Part shown: one piece after another, positions 20,296 to 30,240 of the stretch
Numbering within the stretch: the stretch's first letter is position 1
How the letters are laid out: each line of letters starts with the position of its first letter
NCBI RefSeq assembly: GCF_003318295.1
Contig: NZ_QOCW01000010.1
Span: 86,321 to 150,320 of the forward strand
Length of the DNA: 64,000 nucleotides
From: Bacillus taeanensis
GTDB lineage: Bacteria > Bacillota > Bacilli > Bacillales > UBA6769
Direction of reading: 5' to 3'
Notes under the pieces: generated by a model
What the model was told of the DNA's origin: nothing
What the model saw: only the letters and a program-made list of their open reading frames with translations
Databases searched by the model: none
Translations under genes and position numbers: made by a program

Positions 20296-21480
20296 ATGAA
20301 GTCATTTAAAAGATCAGAGGCCCTTGAAAGGCTTCCTCAACAATTTTTTGCACAGTTAGCGGGAAGAGTAGAGCGATTCAAACAAGAGGGCCACGATGTG
20401 ATTAATCTTGGACAGGGAAATCCTGATCAGCCAACACCGAGTCATATTGTCGAAACATTACGTGAAGCGGCGGCAAATCCTAATTACCATAAATACTCGC
20501 CATTTCAGGGTTATCAATTTTTAAAAGAAGCAGCGGCTGCCTTCTATAAGAGAGAATATGATGTTGAAATTGATCCAGAGACTGAAGTTGCGATTCTTTT
20601 TGGAGGAAAAGTAGGGCTTGTTGAAGTGAGTCAATGTTTATTAAATCCTGGCGATACCGCACTCGTTCCAGATCCTGGTTATCCTGACTATATGTCCGGC
20701 GTTGCAATGACAAATGCGAAGATGGAAATGATGCCTCTATTACAAGAAAATGATTTTTTGCCAAATTATACTAATATATCAAATGAAGTATTAGCTGCTG
20801 CTAAGTTGATGTTTTTAAACTATCCGAACAATCCTACTGCCGGTATTGCAACGAAAGGCTTTTTTGAAGAAACAATTGAACTTGCAAATCAGCATAATAT
20901 TTGTGTTGTGCATGACTTTGCTTATGGAGCAATTGGCTTTGACGGAAAAAAGCCGGTTAGTTTCCTGCAGTTAGACGGGGCAAAAGAAGTTGGTATTGAG
21001 ATTTATACAATGTCAAAAACGTACAACATGGCCGGCTGGCGTATTGGCTTTGCAGTTGGCAATCGGAGTGTAATTGAAAGCATTAATTTAATTCAAGATC
21101 ATTTTTATGTAAGCCTGTTTGGCGGTATTCAAGAAGCAGCAGCAGAAGCACTGCTTGGTCCGCAAGATTGTGTCGAAGAACTTGTAGAGCTGTATGAAAA
21201 GCGCCGCAATGTCTTTATTTCAGGCTTAAAAGAAATTGGCTGGGAAGTAGAAGCCCCTAAAGGCTCATTTTTTGCATGGCTTCCTGTTCCCAAAGGATTT
21301 ACCTCTACTGAATTTGCAGATTTATTATTAGAAAAAGCCCATATTGTTGTTGCTCCTGGGATTGGATTTGGCGAGCAGGGAGAAGGATATGTGCGCGTTG
21401 GACTGTTAAGTGATGAAGAGCGTCTGCTTGAAGCTGTCAACCGTTTAGATGGTTTAAAATTATTTTCAAAAAGCAGTTGA
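20296..21480 (+). CDS. mtnE: methionine-salvage aminotransferase
   Basis: A 394-residue class I/II PLP aminotransferase matching MtnE (YkrV), which transaminates 2-keto-4-methylthiobutyrate to methionine, the last step of the pathway. The Schiff-base lysine lies in SKTYNMAGWRIGFAVG, with NYPNNPTAG and VVHDFAYGAI supplying PLP contacts. It starts at an ATG behind TAGGTAGG and has its own 255-bp upstream region, without an obvious S box. mtnW follows after a 248-bp gap that contains a second S box. Broad amino-donor specificity is known in the family. Confidence 0.92.
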   Translation: MKSFKRSEALERLPQQFFAQLAGRVERFKQEGHDVINLGQGNPDQPTPSHIVETLREAAANPNYHKYSPFQGYQFLKEAAAAFYKREYDVEIDPETEVAILFGGKVGLVEVSQCLLNPGDTALVPDPGYPDYMSGVAMTNAKMEMMPLLQENDFLPNYTNISNEVLAAAKLMFLNYPNNPTAGIATKGFFEETIELANQHNICVVHDFAYGAIGFDGKKPVSFLQLDGAKEVGIEIYTMSKTYNMAGWRIGFAVGNRSVIESINLIQDHFYVSLFGGIQEAAAEALLGPQDCVEELVELYEKRRNVFISGLKEIGWEVEAPKGSFFAWLPVPKGFTSTEFADLLLEKAHIVVAPGIGFGEQGEGYVRVGLLSDEERLLEAVNRLDGLKLFSKSS

Positions 21481-21547
21481 CATCTTTTCTTATTACTGGC
21501 ATAATCACAATTAATTTGAACAATAAAATAAAAAATTCGAAAAGTTA

Positions 21548-21648
21548 CTCTTATCGAGAGCAGGCGGAGGGACTAGCCCTATGAAGCCCGGCAACCGGCT
21601 GTAAAAGTACGGTGCTAATTCTAACAGCAGTAAGCTGAAAGATGAGAG
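21548..21648 (+). promoter_or_regulatory. SAM-I riboswitch (S box) of mtnWXB
   Basis: A canonical compact aptamer of 101 nt: P1 arms CTCTTATC / GATGAGAG, GGCGGAGGGACTAGCCC, ATGAAGCCCGGCAACC, ACGGTGCTAATTC and GCTGAAAGATGAGAG. It lies between mtnE and mtnW and is followed by a terminator. Confidence 0.95.
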
Positions 21649-21661
21649 GAAGTGTGAATAG

Positions 21662-21694
21662 AAAGCTCCTTCCTCACAGGTAGGGGCTTTTTTA
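21662..21694 (+). terminator. SAM-riboswitch terminator before mtnW
   Basis: The stem AAAGCTCC / GGGGCTTT, with one G-U pair and a T6 run, lies downstream of the aptamer and upstream of the mtnW ribosome binding site. Confidence 0.88.
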
Positions 21695-21728
21695 ATAGGA
21701 ATTATATATTGAGGAAGGATGATCTTTT

Positions 21729-22964
21729 TTGGTAACTGCAACATATTTAATTCATGATGTGAAAAATGATTTACACAAAAAAGCTGAAGCGATTGCCCTT
21801 GGATTAACGATTGGTTCGTGGACAGATTTACCTGAACTAGATAAAAAGCAGCTTGAGAAGCATAAAGGAGACGTTCTTGAAGTAAAAGTTCTTGATGAAG
21901 ACTCCCGTACAAATCAATTTTTAAATAAGAAGCTTACAAAAGGAATTGTGAAAATTGCTTATCCTTCTGCCAATTTTTCTGCTGATTTACCAGCAATCCT
22001 TACCACCGTGTTTGGGAAGCTGTCACTTGATGGAGAAGTAAAATTAATTGATTTAGAGTTTGATGAGAAATTAAAGAAACATTTTCCTGGCCCTAAGTTT
22101 GGGGTAGAGGGAATTAGAGCAAAACTAAATGTATATGAGCGACCACTCTTAATGAGTATTTTTAAAGGTGCAATCGGAAGAGATCTTAGTTATCTTAAAA
22201 AACAGATGCGAAACCAGTTATTAGGCGGGATTGACCTTGTAAAAGATGATGAAATCTTATTTGAAAACCCGCTGACTCCATTTGAAGAACGCTTAAAAGT
22301 GAATCTTGAAGCCGTACAGGAAGTGTATCAGGAAACAGGACATAAATCACTTTATGCGATTAATTTAACCGGACGTACGTCTGAGTTAAGAGACAGAGCA
22401 AGAAGAGCGGCCGAACTTGGCGCAAATGCGCTATTGTTTAACGTATTTGCATATGGTCTTGATGTCCTGCAGGAACTTGCAGAGGATAAGCAAATTAACA
22501 TTCCGATTATGGCGCATCCAGCGGTTTCAGGTGCTTTAACGACTTCACCGTTTTATGGGTTTTCTCATCAGCTTCTTTTAGGTAAACTATTACGTTTTAC
22601 GGGTGCTGATTTTGTCTTGTTTCCATCTCCATACGGATCGGTAGCATTAGAGCGAAACGCAGCTCTTGGTATAAAGGAAGAATTATTAAAAGAAGACGGT
22701 TCTCTAAAAAGAGCGATACCTGTACCGTCAGCAGGCATTCATCCTGGACTGACCGAACATCTCTTTCATGATTTTGGTGTTGATTCGATTATTAATGCAG
22801 GCGGCGGTGTTCACGGTCATCCAAACGGGGCAGCTGCGGGCGGAGAAGCGTTTCGAGCAGCAATTGATGCGGTAGTTGCCGGTAAATCGCTTGATGAAAG
22901 TGACAATGAACAGCTTCAAATTGCTTTAAAACTATGGGGTTACAAGAAGGTGACGGTAGGATGA
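21729..22964 (+). CDS. mtnW: 2,3-diketo-5-methylthiopentyl-1-phosphate enolase (RuBisCO-like)
   Basis: A 411-residue form IV RuBisCO-like protein that enolises 2,3-diketo-5-methylthiopentyl-1-phosphate. Family motifs are clear: [35 protein letters not shown] (the position of the carbamylated Lys in true RuBisCO), AHPAVSGA and [17 protein letters not shown]. No ATG fits; the start is TTG at 21729 with GAGGAAGGATG upstream, and the nearby ATG at 21719 is out of frame. It overlaps mtnX by an ATGA junction and is under SAM-I riboswitch control. Confidence 0.94.
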   Translation: MVTATYLIHDVKNDLHKKAEAIALGLTIGSWTDLPELDKKQLEKHKGDVLEVKVLDEDSRTNQFLNKKLTKGIVKIAYPSANFSADLPAILTTVFGKLSLDGEVKLIDLEFDEKLKKHFPGPKFGVEGIRAKLNVYERPLLMSIFKGAIGRDLSYLKKQMRNQLLGGIDLVKDDEILFENPLTPFEERLKVNLEAVQEVYQETGHKSLYAINLTGRTSELRDRARRAAELGANALLFNVFAYGLDVLQELAEDKQINIPIMAHPAVSGALTTSPFYGFSHQLLLGKLLRFTGADFVLFPSPYGSVALERNAALGIKEELLKEDGSLKRAIPVPSAGIHPGLTEHLFHDFGVDSIINAGGGVHGHPNGAAAGGEAFRAAIDAVVAGKSLDESDNEQLQIALKLWGYKKVTVG

Positions 22965-23623
22965 AAAAACCAGTTATTTTTTGTGACTTTGACGGAACGA
23001 TTACGAAAAAAGATAATATTGTCATGCTGATGAAACAGTTTGCTCCTCCAGAATGGGACGAGCTAAAAGATAAAGTGCTTTCCCAAGAAATTTCAATTCA
23101 ACAAGGAGTTGGAAAAATGTTTTCGCTGCTTCCAACTTCTAAAAAACAAGAAATTACAAATTATGTATTAGAACATGCTGAAATACGGGAAGGATTTGAA
23201 GAGTTTGTAGCTTATACAAATAAACAAAGCATTCCTCTTTATATTGTTAGCGGAGGCATCGATTTTTTCGTTAAACCAATGCTTGAGTCATTTGAGATTA
23301 ATGGAAATATTTATTGCAATGAAAGTGACTTTACAGGGGAAAAAATAAAAATTATTTGGCCGCATTCTTGTGATGAACATTGTGATAATGATTGCGGCTG
23401 CTGTAAGCCAAGTATTATTCGTCAGTTTGATTCAGAAAACTATGAACGAATTGTAATTGGTGATTCTATTACCGATTTAGCTGGAGCAAAATTAGCTGAC
23501 CATGTACTAGCAAGAGAATTTTTATTAGAAAAATGTCAGTCACTCAATTTACCTCACACTTCTTTTGAAACATTTTTTGATGTCATTGCGTACTTGGAAA
23601 AGCGGAAAGCAGGTGTGTTATAG
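22961..23623 (+). CDS. mtnX: 2-hydroxy-3-keto-5-methylthiopentenyl-1-phosphate phosphatase
   Basis: A 220-residue HAD phosphatase that dephosphorylates the MtnW product to the acireductone. The nucleophile motif is CDFDGTIT (Asp9, Asp11), the second motif is IVSGGI, and [10 protein letters not shown] near residue 167 binds the metal. A Cys cluster ([12 protein letters not shown], near residues 137-148) matches the cysteine-rich insert often seen in MtnX. The ATG at 22961 overlaps the mtnW stop. mtnB starts one base after its stop codon. Confidence 0.93.
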   Translation: MKKPVIFCDFDGTITKKDNIVMLMKQFAPPEWDELKDKVLSQEISIQQGVGKMFSLLPTSKKQEITNYVLEHAEIREGFEEFVAYTNKQSIPLYIVSGGIDFFVKPMLESFEINGNIYCNESDFTGEKIKIIWPHSCDEHCDNDCGCCKPSIIRQFDSENYERIVIGDSITDLAGAKLADHVLAREFLLEKCQSLNLPHTSFETFFDVIAYLEKRKAGVL

Positions 23624-23624
23624 G

Positions 23625-24266
23625 ATGATGATTAAAGAAAGATGGAATGAATTAGCGGATATTAAAGATGAGCTTGCTGCTCGTGACTGGTTTCCGGGTA
23701 CAAGCGGTAACTTATCAATTAAAGTAAATGATGATCCGCTTCAGTTTTTAGTAACAGCAAGCGGTAAAGATAAACGAAAACGTACAGAAGAAGACTTTCT
23801 ACTTGTTGATGAACAGGGCAGTCCAGTTGAAACGACTCATTTAAAACCGTCAGCTGAAACATTAATTCATACAGAAGTTTATAAACGAAGTGACGCAGGC
23901 TGTTCGCTGCATGTGCACACTGTTGATAACAATGTGATTTCAGAGCTGTATGCAGAAGAAGGGGCGATTACATTTCGTAAGCTTGAATTAATTAAAGCAT
24001 TTGGTATTTGGGAAGAAGATGCAGAAATTACTATTCCAATTGTCGAAAACTATGCCGATATTCCAAAGCTTGCAAAAGAAATTGGAAAATATGTAAATGA
24101 AAAAACGTTTGCTGTTCTTATTCGCAATCATGGGATCACTGTTTGGGGGAAAAACGGTTTTGACGCAAAAAAGCATTTAGAAGCATGTGAATTTTTATTT
24201 GGTTATCATTTGAAATTAAAAGCACATCAAGCATTTTTACAAACAAAGGCAGCACAAACAATTTAA
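23625..24266 (+). CDS. mtnB: methylthioribulose-1-phosphate dehydratase
   Basis: A 213-residue class II aldolase-fold dehydratase that converts methylthioribulose-1-phosphate to the diketone used by MtnW. Zinc ligands appear in LHVHTVDNN and [10 protein letters not shown], and GTSGNLSIK and HLKPSAET are the phosphate and catalytic segments. Adjacent ATG codons at 23625 and 23628 could both serve; the first lies one base after mtnX. In B. subtilis mtnD (acireductone dioxygenase) follows mtnB; here a terminator follows and mtnD is absent from the window. Confidence 0.94.
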   Translation: MMIKERWNELADIKDELAARDWFPGTSGNLSIKVNDDPLQFLVTASGKDKRKRTEEDFLLVDEQGSPVETTHLKPSAETLIHTEVYKRSDAGCSLHVHTVDNNVISELYAEEGAITFRKLELIKAFGIWEEDAEITIPIVENYADIPKLAKEIGKYVNEKTFAVLIRNHGITVWGKNGFDAKKHLEACEFLFGYHLKLKAHQAFLQTKAAQTI

Positions 24267-24283
24267 AAGGTATTTTTGCTATG

Positions 24284-24330
24284 TTAAGAGAGGAACTGAT
24301 GAATAGTTCTTCTCTTTTTCTTTTTTTATA
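24284..24330 (+). terminator. Rho-independent terminator of mtnWXB
   Basis: The stem AAGAGAGGAACT / AGTTCTTCTCTT is followed by a long T-rich run. Confidence 0.87.
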
Positions 24331-24396
24331 TGCTCATAAAAGTTTAAGAAATGAACGCGGGGGAAAAGCAACTAAGAAATCAAGGAGGTGAACACG

Positions 24397-25722
24397 ATGT
24401 ATGATGTGATGATTATCGGAGGGGGAGTTGCTGGGTTAATGCTTGCAGCAAAGTTAGCCCATTTTGAAATAAAGGTGCTGGTAATTGAAAAAGAGGAAAA
24501 CAGCAGCAGCCTTTATAAAGGGGAGCTTCTCCAGCCTAAAAGCCTAGAAATATTTGATAAAGAAAAGCTGTTAGAAAAAGTGCTTCGTAACGGAAAAGAG
24601 CTTCCGACTGTTAATCTTGTGGAATTGCGCAGAAATAGTGATCATTCGTTCACGAAACTATCTGAAAATCAGTTTCAATATGATATTCTACCTTCTCTTT
24701 ACCATTCAGCTGTCATGATTCCTCATGAAGTATTAAAAACACTTTTATTAGAGGCTGCTAAATCTTCTTCATACTTTCATTATCTTAGACCTGCAAAATT
24801 TCTAGGGTTTTCTCATGAAGATGAAGAGCAAGAAAAAAAAGCCCGCATAAGAATAGCAAATGAGGAAAAGCTGATATCCGCACGCTTTTATGTAGGAGCA
24901 GAAGGAAGGGCCTCAGTGATGCGAAAAGAAATGAATGTGAAAAAGAAAGAGCATACATATAATCATCATTTTTTAACGGTTTCCTTTCCGAGACCGCCGA
25001 ATCTTCAAGAGTCGATGCTGATTTCAACACAGCATCGCTTTCTCGGGTTATTTCCTCTTCCAAATAACGAGGTGCGGACCGTGCTGTTAATTAAACCTGA
25101 GGAATATAAGCAGATGAGAAGAGAGGGACTGGAGAGCTTTTATAAAATCTTTCATGAACTAATGCCGGAGATGAAAGGTTATGTTGATCAAATACGTTCT
25201 TGGAAAAAAATACAGCTGATGATTCCGGTAAGGCACAATGTATCAAAGTATGTGAAAGACAATTGTCTGCTTATGGGTGATGCCGCCCATAGTGTTCACC
25301 CAATGGCAGGGGAAGGGATGAATCTTGCTATTCAAGATGCAGACGTATTAGGAGAACTGTTTAAATGGATGTTTAAAACGAAGCGTCTTACAAACAATCA
25401 GCTGCTTTGGTATGAAAACGTAAGAAAACCAAGAGTCGAATTCTTATCGCTTTTAAGTCATCAAGCTGCACTTCTCTATTCATTTCCTTATAAGTGGTGG
25501 CAGAAGGTAAGAATTAGAGGTATTCAGGCGACCGAAAATAATTCGCTCCTCCATTTTAAGCAGATGCTAAATACATCTGGCTTAGGAATATGGTACTTTT
25601 CTCTAAAGGACCGTCTCAAACAACTAAATATAATTCCGTATTTTGTAAATAAAGAGATCAAAAATCAGAAGTCTTATTTTTTTACAGAGGAAGATGATTA
25701 TCCATGGCTTTATTATAGATAA
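24397..25722 (+). CDS. FAD-dependent monooxygenase (PHBH/UbiH-like)
   Basis: A 441-residue group A flavoprotein hydroxylase. The N-terminal GGGVAGLMLA dinucleotide fold binds FAD, the mid-region ARFYVGAEGRASVMRK is the DG-like motif, and LLMGDAAHSVHPMAGEGMN near residue 290 is the GD motif for the flavin pyrophosphate. The C-terminal 100 residues are basic and aromatic and may touch a membrane or substrate. The ATG at 24397 has AAGGAGGTG 8 nt upstream. A methyltransferase gene starts 13 bp later with its own strong site, so hydroxylation and methylation of one small molecule is a fair inference. The substrate is unknown; bacilli use menaquinone, so a ubiquinone role is unlikely. Confidence 0.82.
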   Translation: MYDVMIIGGGVAGLMLAAKLAHFEIKVLVIEKEENSSSLYKGELLQPKSLEIFDKEKLLEKVLRNGKELPTVNLVELRRNSDHSFTKLSENQFQYDILPSLYHSAVMIPHEVLKTLLLEAAKSSSYFHYLRPAKFLGFSHEDEEQEKKARIRIANEEKLISARFYVGAEGRASVMRKEMNVKKKEHTYNHHFLTVSFPRPPNLQESMLISTQHRFLGLFPLPNNEVRTVLLIKPEEYKQMRREGLESFYKIFHELMPEMKGYVDQIRSWKKIQLMIPVRHNVSKYVKDNCLLMGDAAHSVHPMAGEGMNLAIQDADVLGELFKWMFKTKRLTNNQLLWYENVRKPRVEFLSLLSHQAALLYSFPYKWWQKVRIRGIQATENNSLLHFKQMLNTSGLGIWYFSLKDRLKQLNIIPYFVNKEIKNQKSYFFTEEDDYPWLYYR

Positions 25723-25735
25723 AGGAGGAACAGAG

Positions 25736-26734
25736 ATGCTTCAAGAGTGGCTGCGTTTATGGCAGGCAAGAAAGTGGATGAAAAGCAACGAGAAGTTTCT
25801 TTATACATGGCATGCTTATGTTGGATATTCTATGCATTTATTTGATTTATTTTTAAAGGGAAGAACCGTTCAAGACGCTGTATCTAGTCAGCATTTAGAT
25901 GAAAGTTTATTAAAAAGATGGGTTGATGTTGGCGTTGCAATTGGACATCTAAAAAGAAAGAGAAATGGAAAAATAAAAACGAGAAAAAAAATGAGACAAT
26001 CTTTATCCAAAAGCAGTCATCATTCTGTAGGGGCGCTTTTAAAAGAAATGATGGAGCTTCATATTCCTAGTTTATTATCTTATCCAGAATTATTACAAGG
26101 AGAGAAGAAAAATCGTTTCTCAGAAGGTCATTTTGCTTCTACAGTGGCCGAAACATCAACAATACTTGAACGGTTAGTTTTTCCAAAAGTATATCGCTGG
26201 ATCAAAAAAAACAACATACAAACTGTTATTGATTTAGGGTGTGGCTATGCTGGTTATTTAATGCGTCTAAGCGAAAAACGTTCAAACATGGAGCTTGTTG
26301 GAGTAGAAGTAAATGAAGAAGTATGTAAAGAAGCGAAAAACCGTATCAATAGTAACAAATTTAACAATATTTTCTTATATCAAAGTGATTTAAGAGATTG
26401 GCAGTATAATAAAAAGGTAGACATGGTAATGTTAAATAATCTTCTTTATTATTTTCCCCAAAGCGAAAGAGAATGCTTATTTGAAAAAGCTTATAAATTG
26501 ACAGGAGAAAACGGAACAATTGGCATTATTACCCCGTTAGATGCTCCTAACCACGGTCAAGCATTTTCAGCAGCATTTAACAGCTTTATGAACGCTCATG
26601 AAAATTTATATCCACTTCCAACTATAGAGTCAATGAAAGCTGATGCAAAAAAACACGGATTTAAAATAAAAAAAATTCAGCCAGTTATTAAAGAGGGTGG
26701 TTGGTATTTTATTTGTTTCGCAAAAAATAGGTGA
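25736..26734 (+). CDS. SAM-dependent methyltransferase
   Basis: A 332-residue class I methyltransferase. Residues 1-130 are helical and basic and look like an O-methyltransferase dimerisation/winged-helix region. Motif I is VIDLGCGYAGYLMRL (near residue 160), followed by VGVEVNEEV (motif Post I) and MVMLNNLLYYFP (motif IV-like). The ATG follows AAAGGAGGAACAGAG, 13 bp after the monooxygenase stop. asnO starts 127 bp downstream and may or may not be co-transcribed. It probably acts with the monooxygenase on one small molecule; the methyl acceptor cannot be read from sequence. Confidence 0.8.
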   Translation: MLQEWLRLWQARKWMKSNEKFLYTWHAYVGYSMHLFDLFLKGRTVQDAVSSQHLDESLLKRWVDVGVAIGHLKRKRNGKIKTRKKMRQSLSKSSHHSVGALLKEMMELHIPSLLSYPELLQGEKKNRFSEGHFASTVAETSTILERLVFPKVYRWIKKNNIQTVIDLGCGYAGYLMRLSEKRSNMELVGVEVNEEVCKEAKNRINSNKFNNIFLYQSDLRDWQYNKKVDMVMLNNLLYYFPQSERECLFEKAYKLTGENGTIGIITPLDAPNHGQAFSAAFNSFMNAHENLYPLPTIESMKADAKKHGFKIKKIQPVIKEGGWYFICFAKNR

Positions 26735-26861
26735 ATGATTAAGGTTTTCTTTACATGAAACGCTTTTATATTCGCCTTCTTTGAAGCTTGTCTATACATG
26801 TGCTCGTTATCACCTGCATACAATAAATTATTAATTAGAGTTTGTGAGAGGGTGAATACTT

Positions 26862-28721
26862 ATGTGCGGTATAACAGGCTGGATCGATTATCAGCGGGAT
26901 TTAACAAAGGAAACAAAAACAATAGAAAATATGGCTAAGACACTTACAAAGCGTGGTCCTGATGCATCAAATATTTGGTCATCAACACATTGTTTATTTG
27001 GTCACAAAAGATTAGTTGTTGTAGATCCTTCAGGTGGAAAGCAGCCGATGACGAGAGCAAAACAAGAAAAAAAATATACAATTTGTTATAATGGAGAACT
27101 TTATAACACAGAAGATATTCGCAGTGAATTATTAAAGAGAGGATATCGCTTTCAGTCACATTCTGATACCGAAGTTTTGCTAACTTCTTATATTGAGTGG
27201 CAGGAAAATTGTGTGAATTATTTAAATGGTATTTTTGCTTTTACAATTTGGGATCATCAATATAATAAGCTGTTTGCAGCACGTGATCGTCTTGGTGTTA
27301 AACCATTTTTTTATAAAGAACAAGGCAGCAGCTTTTTATTTGGTTCAGAAATTAAAGCGATATTAAAACATCCTGACGTAAAAACAGAACTTGATCGAGA
27401 AGGTTTGCAGGAAGTATTCGGATTAGCACCTTCAAGAACACCAGGTCACGGAGTATTTAGAGGGATGAAGGAACTGAGGCCTGCTCACGCATTAACTTTA
27501 TCTAGAGAAACTGGCTTAAAGATTTGGCGCTATTGGAATGTGAAAAGCGTCGAACATCGTGAGTCATTAGATGATACTGCTTCACATGTTCGTTCACTAT
27601 TTACTGATGCAGTTGAGAGACAGCTAGTTTCCGATGTTCCAGTTTGTACGTTTTTATCAGGTGGAGTAGACTCTAGTGCAATCAGTGCTATTGCAGCAAA
27701 ATACTATAAAGAAAAAAGAAATGAAACGCTTCATACATTTTCAATTGATTATGTAGATAATGATAAATACTTCAAAAAAAGTGATTTTCAGCCAAATGCT
27801 GATGGTCCCTATATAAAGAAAATGACAGATAGTCTTGGAACGATTCATCACTCTTTAATTATTAATACAGAGCAGTTAGTAGATCATCTAAAAGAGTCGG
27901 TTTATGTGAGGGACTTACCCGGGATGGCAGATGTTGATTCCTCACTGCTTTGGTTTTGTAAAGAAATTAAAAAACATGCGACAGTAGGATTATCAGGAGA
28001 ATGTGCAGACGAAATATTTGGCGGTTATCCATGGTTCCATAAGCAGGAACTTTTTTATTATGACGGATTTCCTTGGATGCGTTCTTTAAAAGCACGTGAA
28101 GAACTTTTAAAGCCTGAGTGGCAGCGTACGTTAATGCTTGAACAATATGTAAATAGGCGCTATCAAGAAACTGTGAAAGAGACACCAAAATTAGATGGCG
28201 AAGAAAAAGTAGAAGCGCGAAGAAGAGAATTATTTTATTTAAACTTACTATGGTTTATGACGACATTATTAGACCGGAAAGATCGAATGAGTATGGGAGC
28301 TAGTTTAGAAGTACGTGTTCCATTTTCTGATCATCGTATTGTCGAGTATGTGTGGAATATTCCGTGGAAAATGAAAATGATTGATGATCGGGAGAAAGGT
28401 ATTTTACGTAGAGCTTTGCAAGGTGTACTGCCTCATGAGGTGCTTTATCGTAAAAAAAGTCCTTATCCAAAAACACATAATCCTCATTATACGAAAGCAG
28501 TTAGAACATGGCTGCTTGATATTCTCAAACAAAATAATAGTCCACTTTTAGAATTCTTTGACAGAAGCAAATTAGAGCAAATTGCATTAACAGACGGACA
28601 ATCGTTTAAAGTTCCTTGGTTTGGGCAGCTTATGACAGGTCCGCAATTAATTGCATTTTTAGCGCAGCTTCATTTTTGGTTAGTTGAATATAATATAAAT
28701 GTAATAGACCGGCCTGTATAA
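26862..28721 (+). CDS. asnO: asparagine synthase (glutamine-hydrolysing)
   Basis: A 619-residue class B asparagine synthetase. After removal of Met1, Cys2 is the Ntn nucleophile (MCGITGWID), and RGPDASN, NGELYN and SHSDTEVLL build the glutaminase site. The synthetase domain has FLSGGVDSS (near residue 265) for ATP pyrophosphate binding and GECADEIFGGYPW later on. The length and the yisQ-yisR-degA context match B. subtilis AsnO (YisO), which is linked to sporulation. The ATG lies behind GAGAGGGTGAAT. A terminator hairpin overlaps the end of the gene. Confidence 0.92.
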   Translation: MCGITGWIDYQRDLTKETKTIENMAKTLTKRGPDASNIWSSTHCLFGHKRLVVVDPSGGKQPMTRAKQEKKYTICYNGELYNTEDIRSELLKRGYRFQSHSDTEVLLTSYIEWQENCVNYLNGIFAFTIWDHQYNKLFAARDRLGVKPFFYKEQGSSFLFGSEIKAILKHPDVKTELDREGLQEVFGLAPSRTPGHGVFRGMKELRPAHALTLSRETGLKIWRYWNVKSVEHRESLDDTASHVRSLFTDAVERQLVSDVPVCTFLSGGVDSSAISAIAAKYYKEKRNETLHTFSIDYVDNDKYFKKSDFQPNADGPYIKKMTDSLGTIHHSLIINTEQLVDHLKESVYVRDLPGMADVDSSLLWFCKEIKKHATVGLSGECADEIFGGYPWFHKQELFYYDGFPWMRSLKAREELLKPEWQRTLMLEQYVNRRYQETVKETPKLDGEEKVEARRRELFYLNLLWFMTTLLDRKDRMSMGASLEVRVPFSDHRIVEYVWNIPWKMKMIDDREKGILRRALQGVLPHEVLYRKKSPYPKTHNPHYTKAVRTWLLDILKQNNSPLLEFFDRSKLEQIALTDGQSFKVPWFGQLMTGPQLIAFLAQLHFWLVEYNINVIDRPV

Positions 28722-28740
28722 AGGTTGGTCTATTACATTT
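28697..28740. terminator. Bidirectional hairpin between asnO and yisQ
   Basis: The long stem AAATGTAATAGACC / GGTCTATTACATTT continues through G-U pairs (GGCCT/AGGTT) around a 6-nt loop. It overlaps the asnO stop. Confidence 0.8.
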
Positions 28741-28744
28741 GGAA

Positions 28745-30118
28745 CTATGTAGTAATTTCGATATTCGTTTTTTTCTTATTAATAAAGGACATTTGAATCC
28801 AAACTTTTGAACGCCAGCGCCATAACATTAATAGACCGCGAAGCCATTCATCGGCAATAAAGGAAATCCAAATACCAATCAGTCCTAAGTCACAAGGGAT
28901 GGCAAGAAAGTAAGCAATGGGTACACCGATAAACCACATGGATAATATCCCGATATACATTGGAAACTTTACATCTCCAGCAGCACGCAGTGAATTAATG
29001 ACAACAAGATTAAATGCTCGGCCTGGTTCCAAAACAATAGTTAAAATCATCAAGATAATACCCATTTCAATAATTGTTGAGTTATTCGTAAAAATAGACA
29101 GAAGCGGCTTTGAAAAGACTGCAAAGATTAAAGCAAGTGTAAATGACATAACCATTGCAATTTTTAAACTTTTTAAACATCGTTCATAGGCTTCTTCATG
29201 TTTACCGGCACCAACTTGGTGACCGACCATAATTTGAGTTCCTTGTCCGACAGCAATCGCAAATAGAAAAATAAACATCATAATATTTTGCGTATAAATT
29301 TTTGTTGTAATGGCAGCAGTACCAAGAAATGTAATAAAGAACATAATAAGCATTTGAGAAGTATGATAAGATAATTGCTCTCCAGCTGAAGGAAGCCCAA
29401 TTTTGAGTAATTTTTTTACATGCTCTATTTTCAGTTCAATTAGTAATTTAAATGGAAGAGGTTCAGAAATTCGAATAACTAATAAAAAGACGATAGCAAT
29501 TAAGCCAATACAGCGACTTACAACTGTTGAAATTGCTACTCCTGTTACTCCTAGTTCTGGAAATCCAAATGCTCCAAAGATTAATAAATAATTTCCAATA
29601 ATGTTTAATACATTCATACCGACTGTTACAAACATGGCGTCCTTAGTAAAACTATAGCTTCTTAAACTAGCACCAATCGTCATAAAGATCCCTTGAATAA
29701 ATGTAAAGCCTCCAACGATTTGTAAATAAATAATCCCTTGATCAAATAATTCATTTGGTAAATTCATTACGCGGAGAAAAACATCCCCAAAAAAGATAAA
29801 ACAAACGCTTAACAGCAGGCCAAGGAGAAAGTTTACTCCAAGGGAGACAATGGTAATTTCACCGGCTGCTTTTTCATTATTTGCGCCTAAATTTTGTGCC
29901 ACAAGAATTGAAGTGCCTGTTGCTACAAATCCAAAGATGACAATCATAATAAACAACAGCTGATTGGCAACTCCAACTGCCGCAACAGCATTATCATCAT
30001 ATTGACTTAACATAAGGGTATCTGCATTCCCCATTATCATATGAAGAAATATTTCAATAAAAATCGGCCAAGTTAATGTAAAAAGAGTGAGGTTTTTGTC
30101 AGTTTTTTTGTTTTTCAT
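28745..30118 (-). CDS. yisQ: MATE-family efflux transporter
   Basis: A 457-residue MATE transporter with about twelve hydrophobic helices in two homologous halves and typical loops (VGQGTQIMVGHQVGAGKHEEA, LRAAGDVKFPMYIG). It exports drugs or metabolites against Na+ or H+. It is convergent with asnO and divergent from an AraC regulator, the same order as asnO-yisQ-yisR in B. subtilis. The ATG at 30118 has AAAGGTTGATC upstream. The substrate is unknown; it could export the product of the neighbouring monooxygenase/methyltransferase, but that is speculation. Confidence 0.87.
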   Translation of the reverse strand: MKNKKTDKNLTLFTLTWPIFIEIFLHMIMGNADTLMLSQYDDNAVAAVGVANQLLFIMIVIFGFVATGTSILVAQNLGANNEKAAGEITIVSLGVNFLLGLLLSVCFIFFGDVFLRVMNLPNELFDQGIIYLQIVGGFTFIQGIFMTIGASLRSYSFTKDAMFVTVGMNVLNIIGNYLLIFGAFGFPELGVTGVAISTVVSRCIGLIAIVFLLVIRISEPLPFKLLIELKIEHVKKLLKIGLPSAGEQLSYHTSQMLIMFFITFLGTAAITTKIYTQNIMMFIFLFAIAVGQGTQIMVGHQVGAGKHEEAYERCLKSLKIAMVMSFTLALIFAVFSKPLLSIFTNNSTIIEMGIILMILTIVLEPGRAFNLVVINSLRAAGDVKFPMYIGILSMWFIGVPIAYFLAIPCDLGLIGIWISFIADEWLRGLLMLWRWRSKVWIQMSFINKKKTNIEITT

Positions 30119-30240
30119 TTGATCAACCTTTCTACTTTTGAATCAATATAGTCACTAGTTTACTTAGATTTTGGTATGATAAAAAGAGATAGAAACGATA
30201 TGAATTGTAAAATCCCGACATAGCAAAAGGAGTGTTTATA

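Noticed and set aside
21511..21912. 133-codon minus-strand open frame across the mtnW leader
   Set aside because: It covers the SAM-I riboswitch and its terminator and the mtnW start, all of which explain the sequence better.
24785..25063. Minus-strand open frame inside the FAD monooxygenase
   Set aside because: Hydrophobic, Leu/Ser-rich shadow with no start signal, opposite a coherent coding frame.
26735..26861. T-box leader before asnO
   Set aside because: No conserved T-box sequence or terminator/antiterminator pair was found in the 127 bp upstream.
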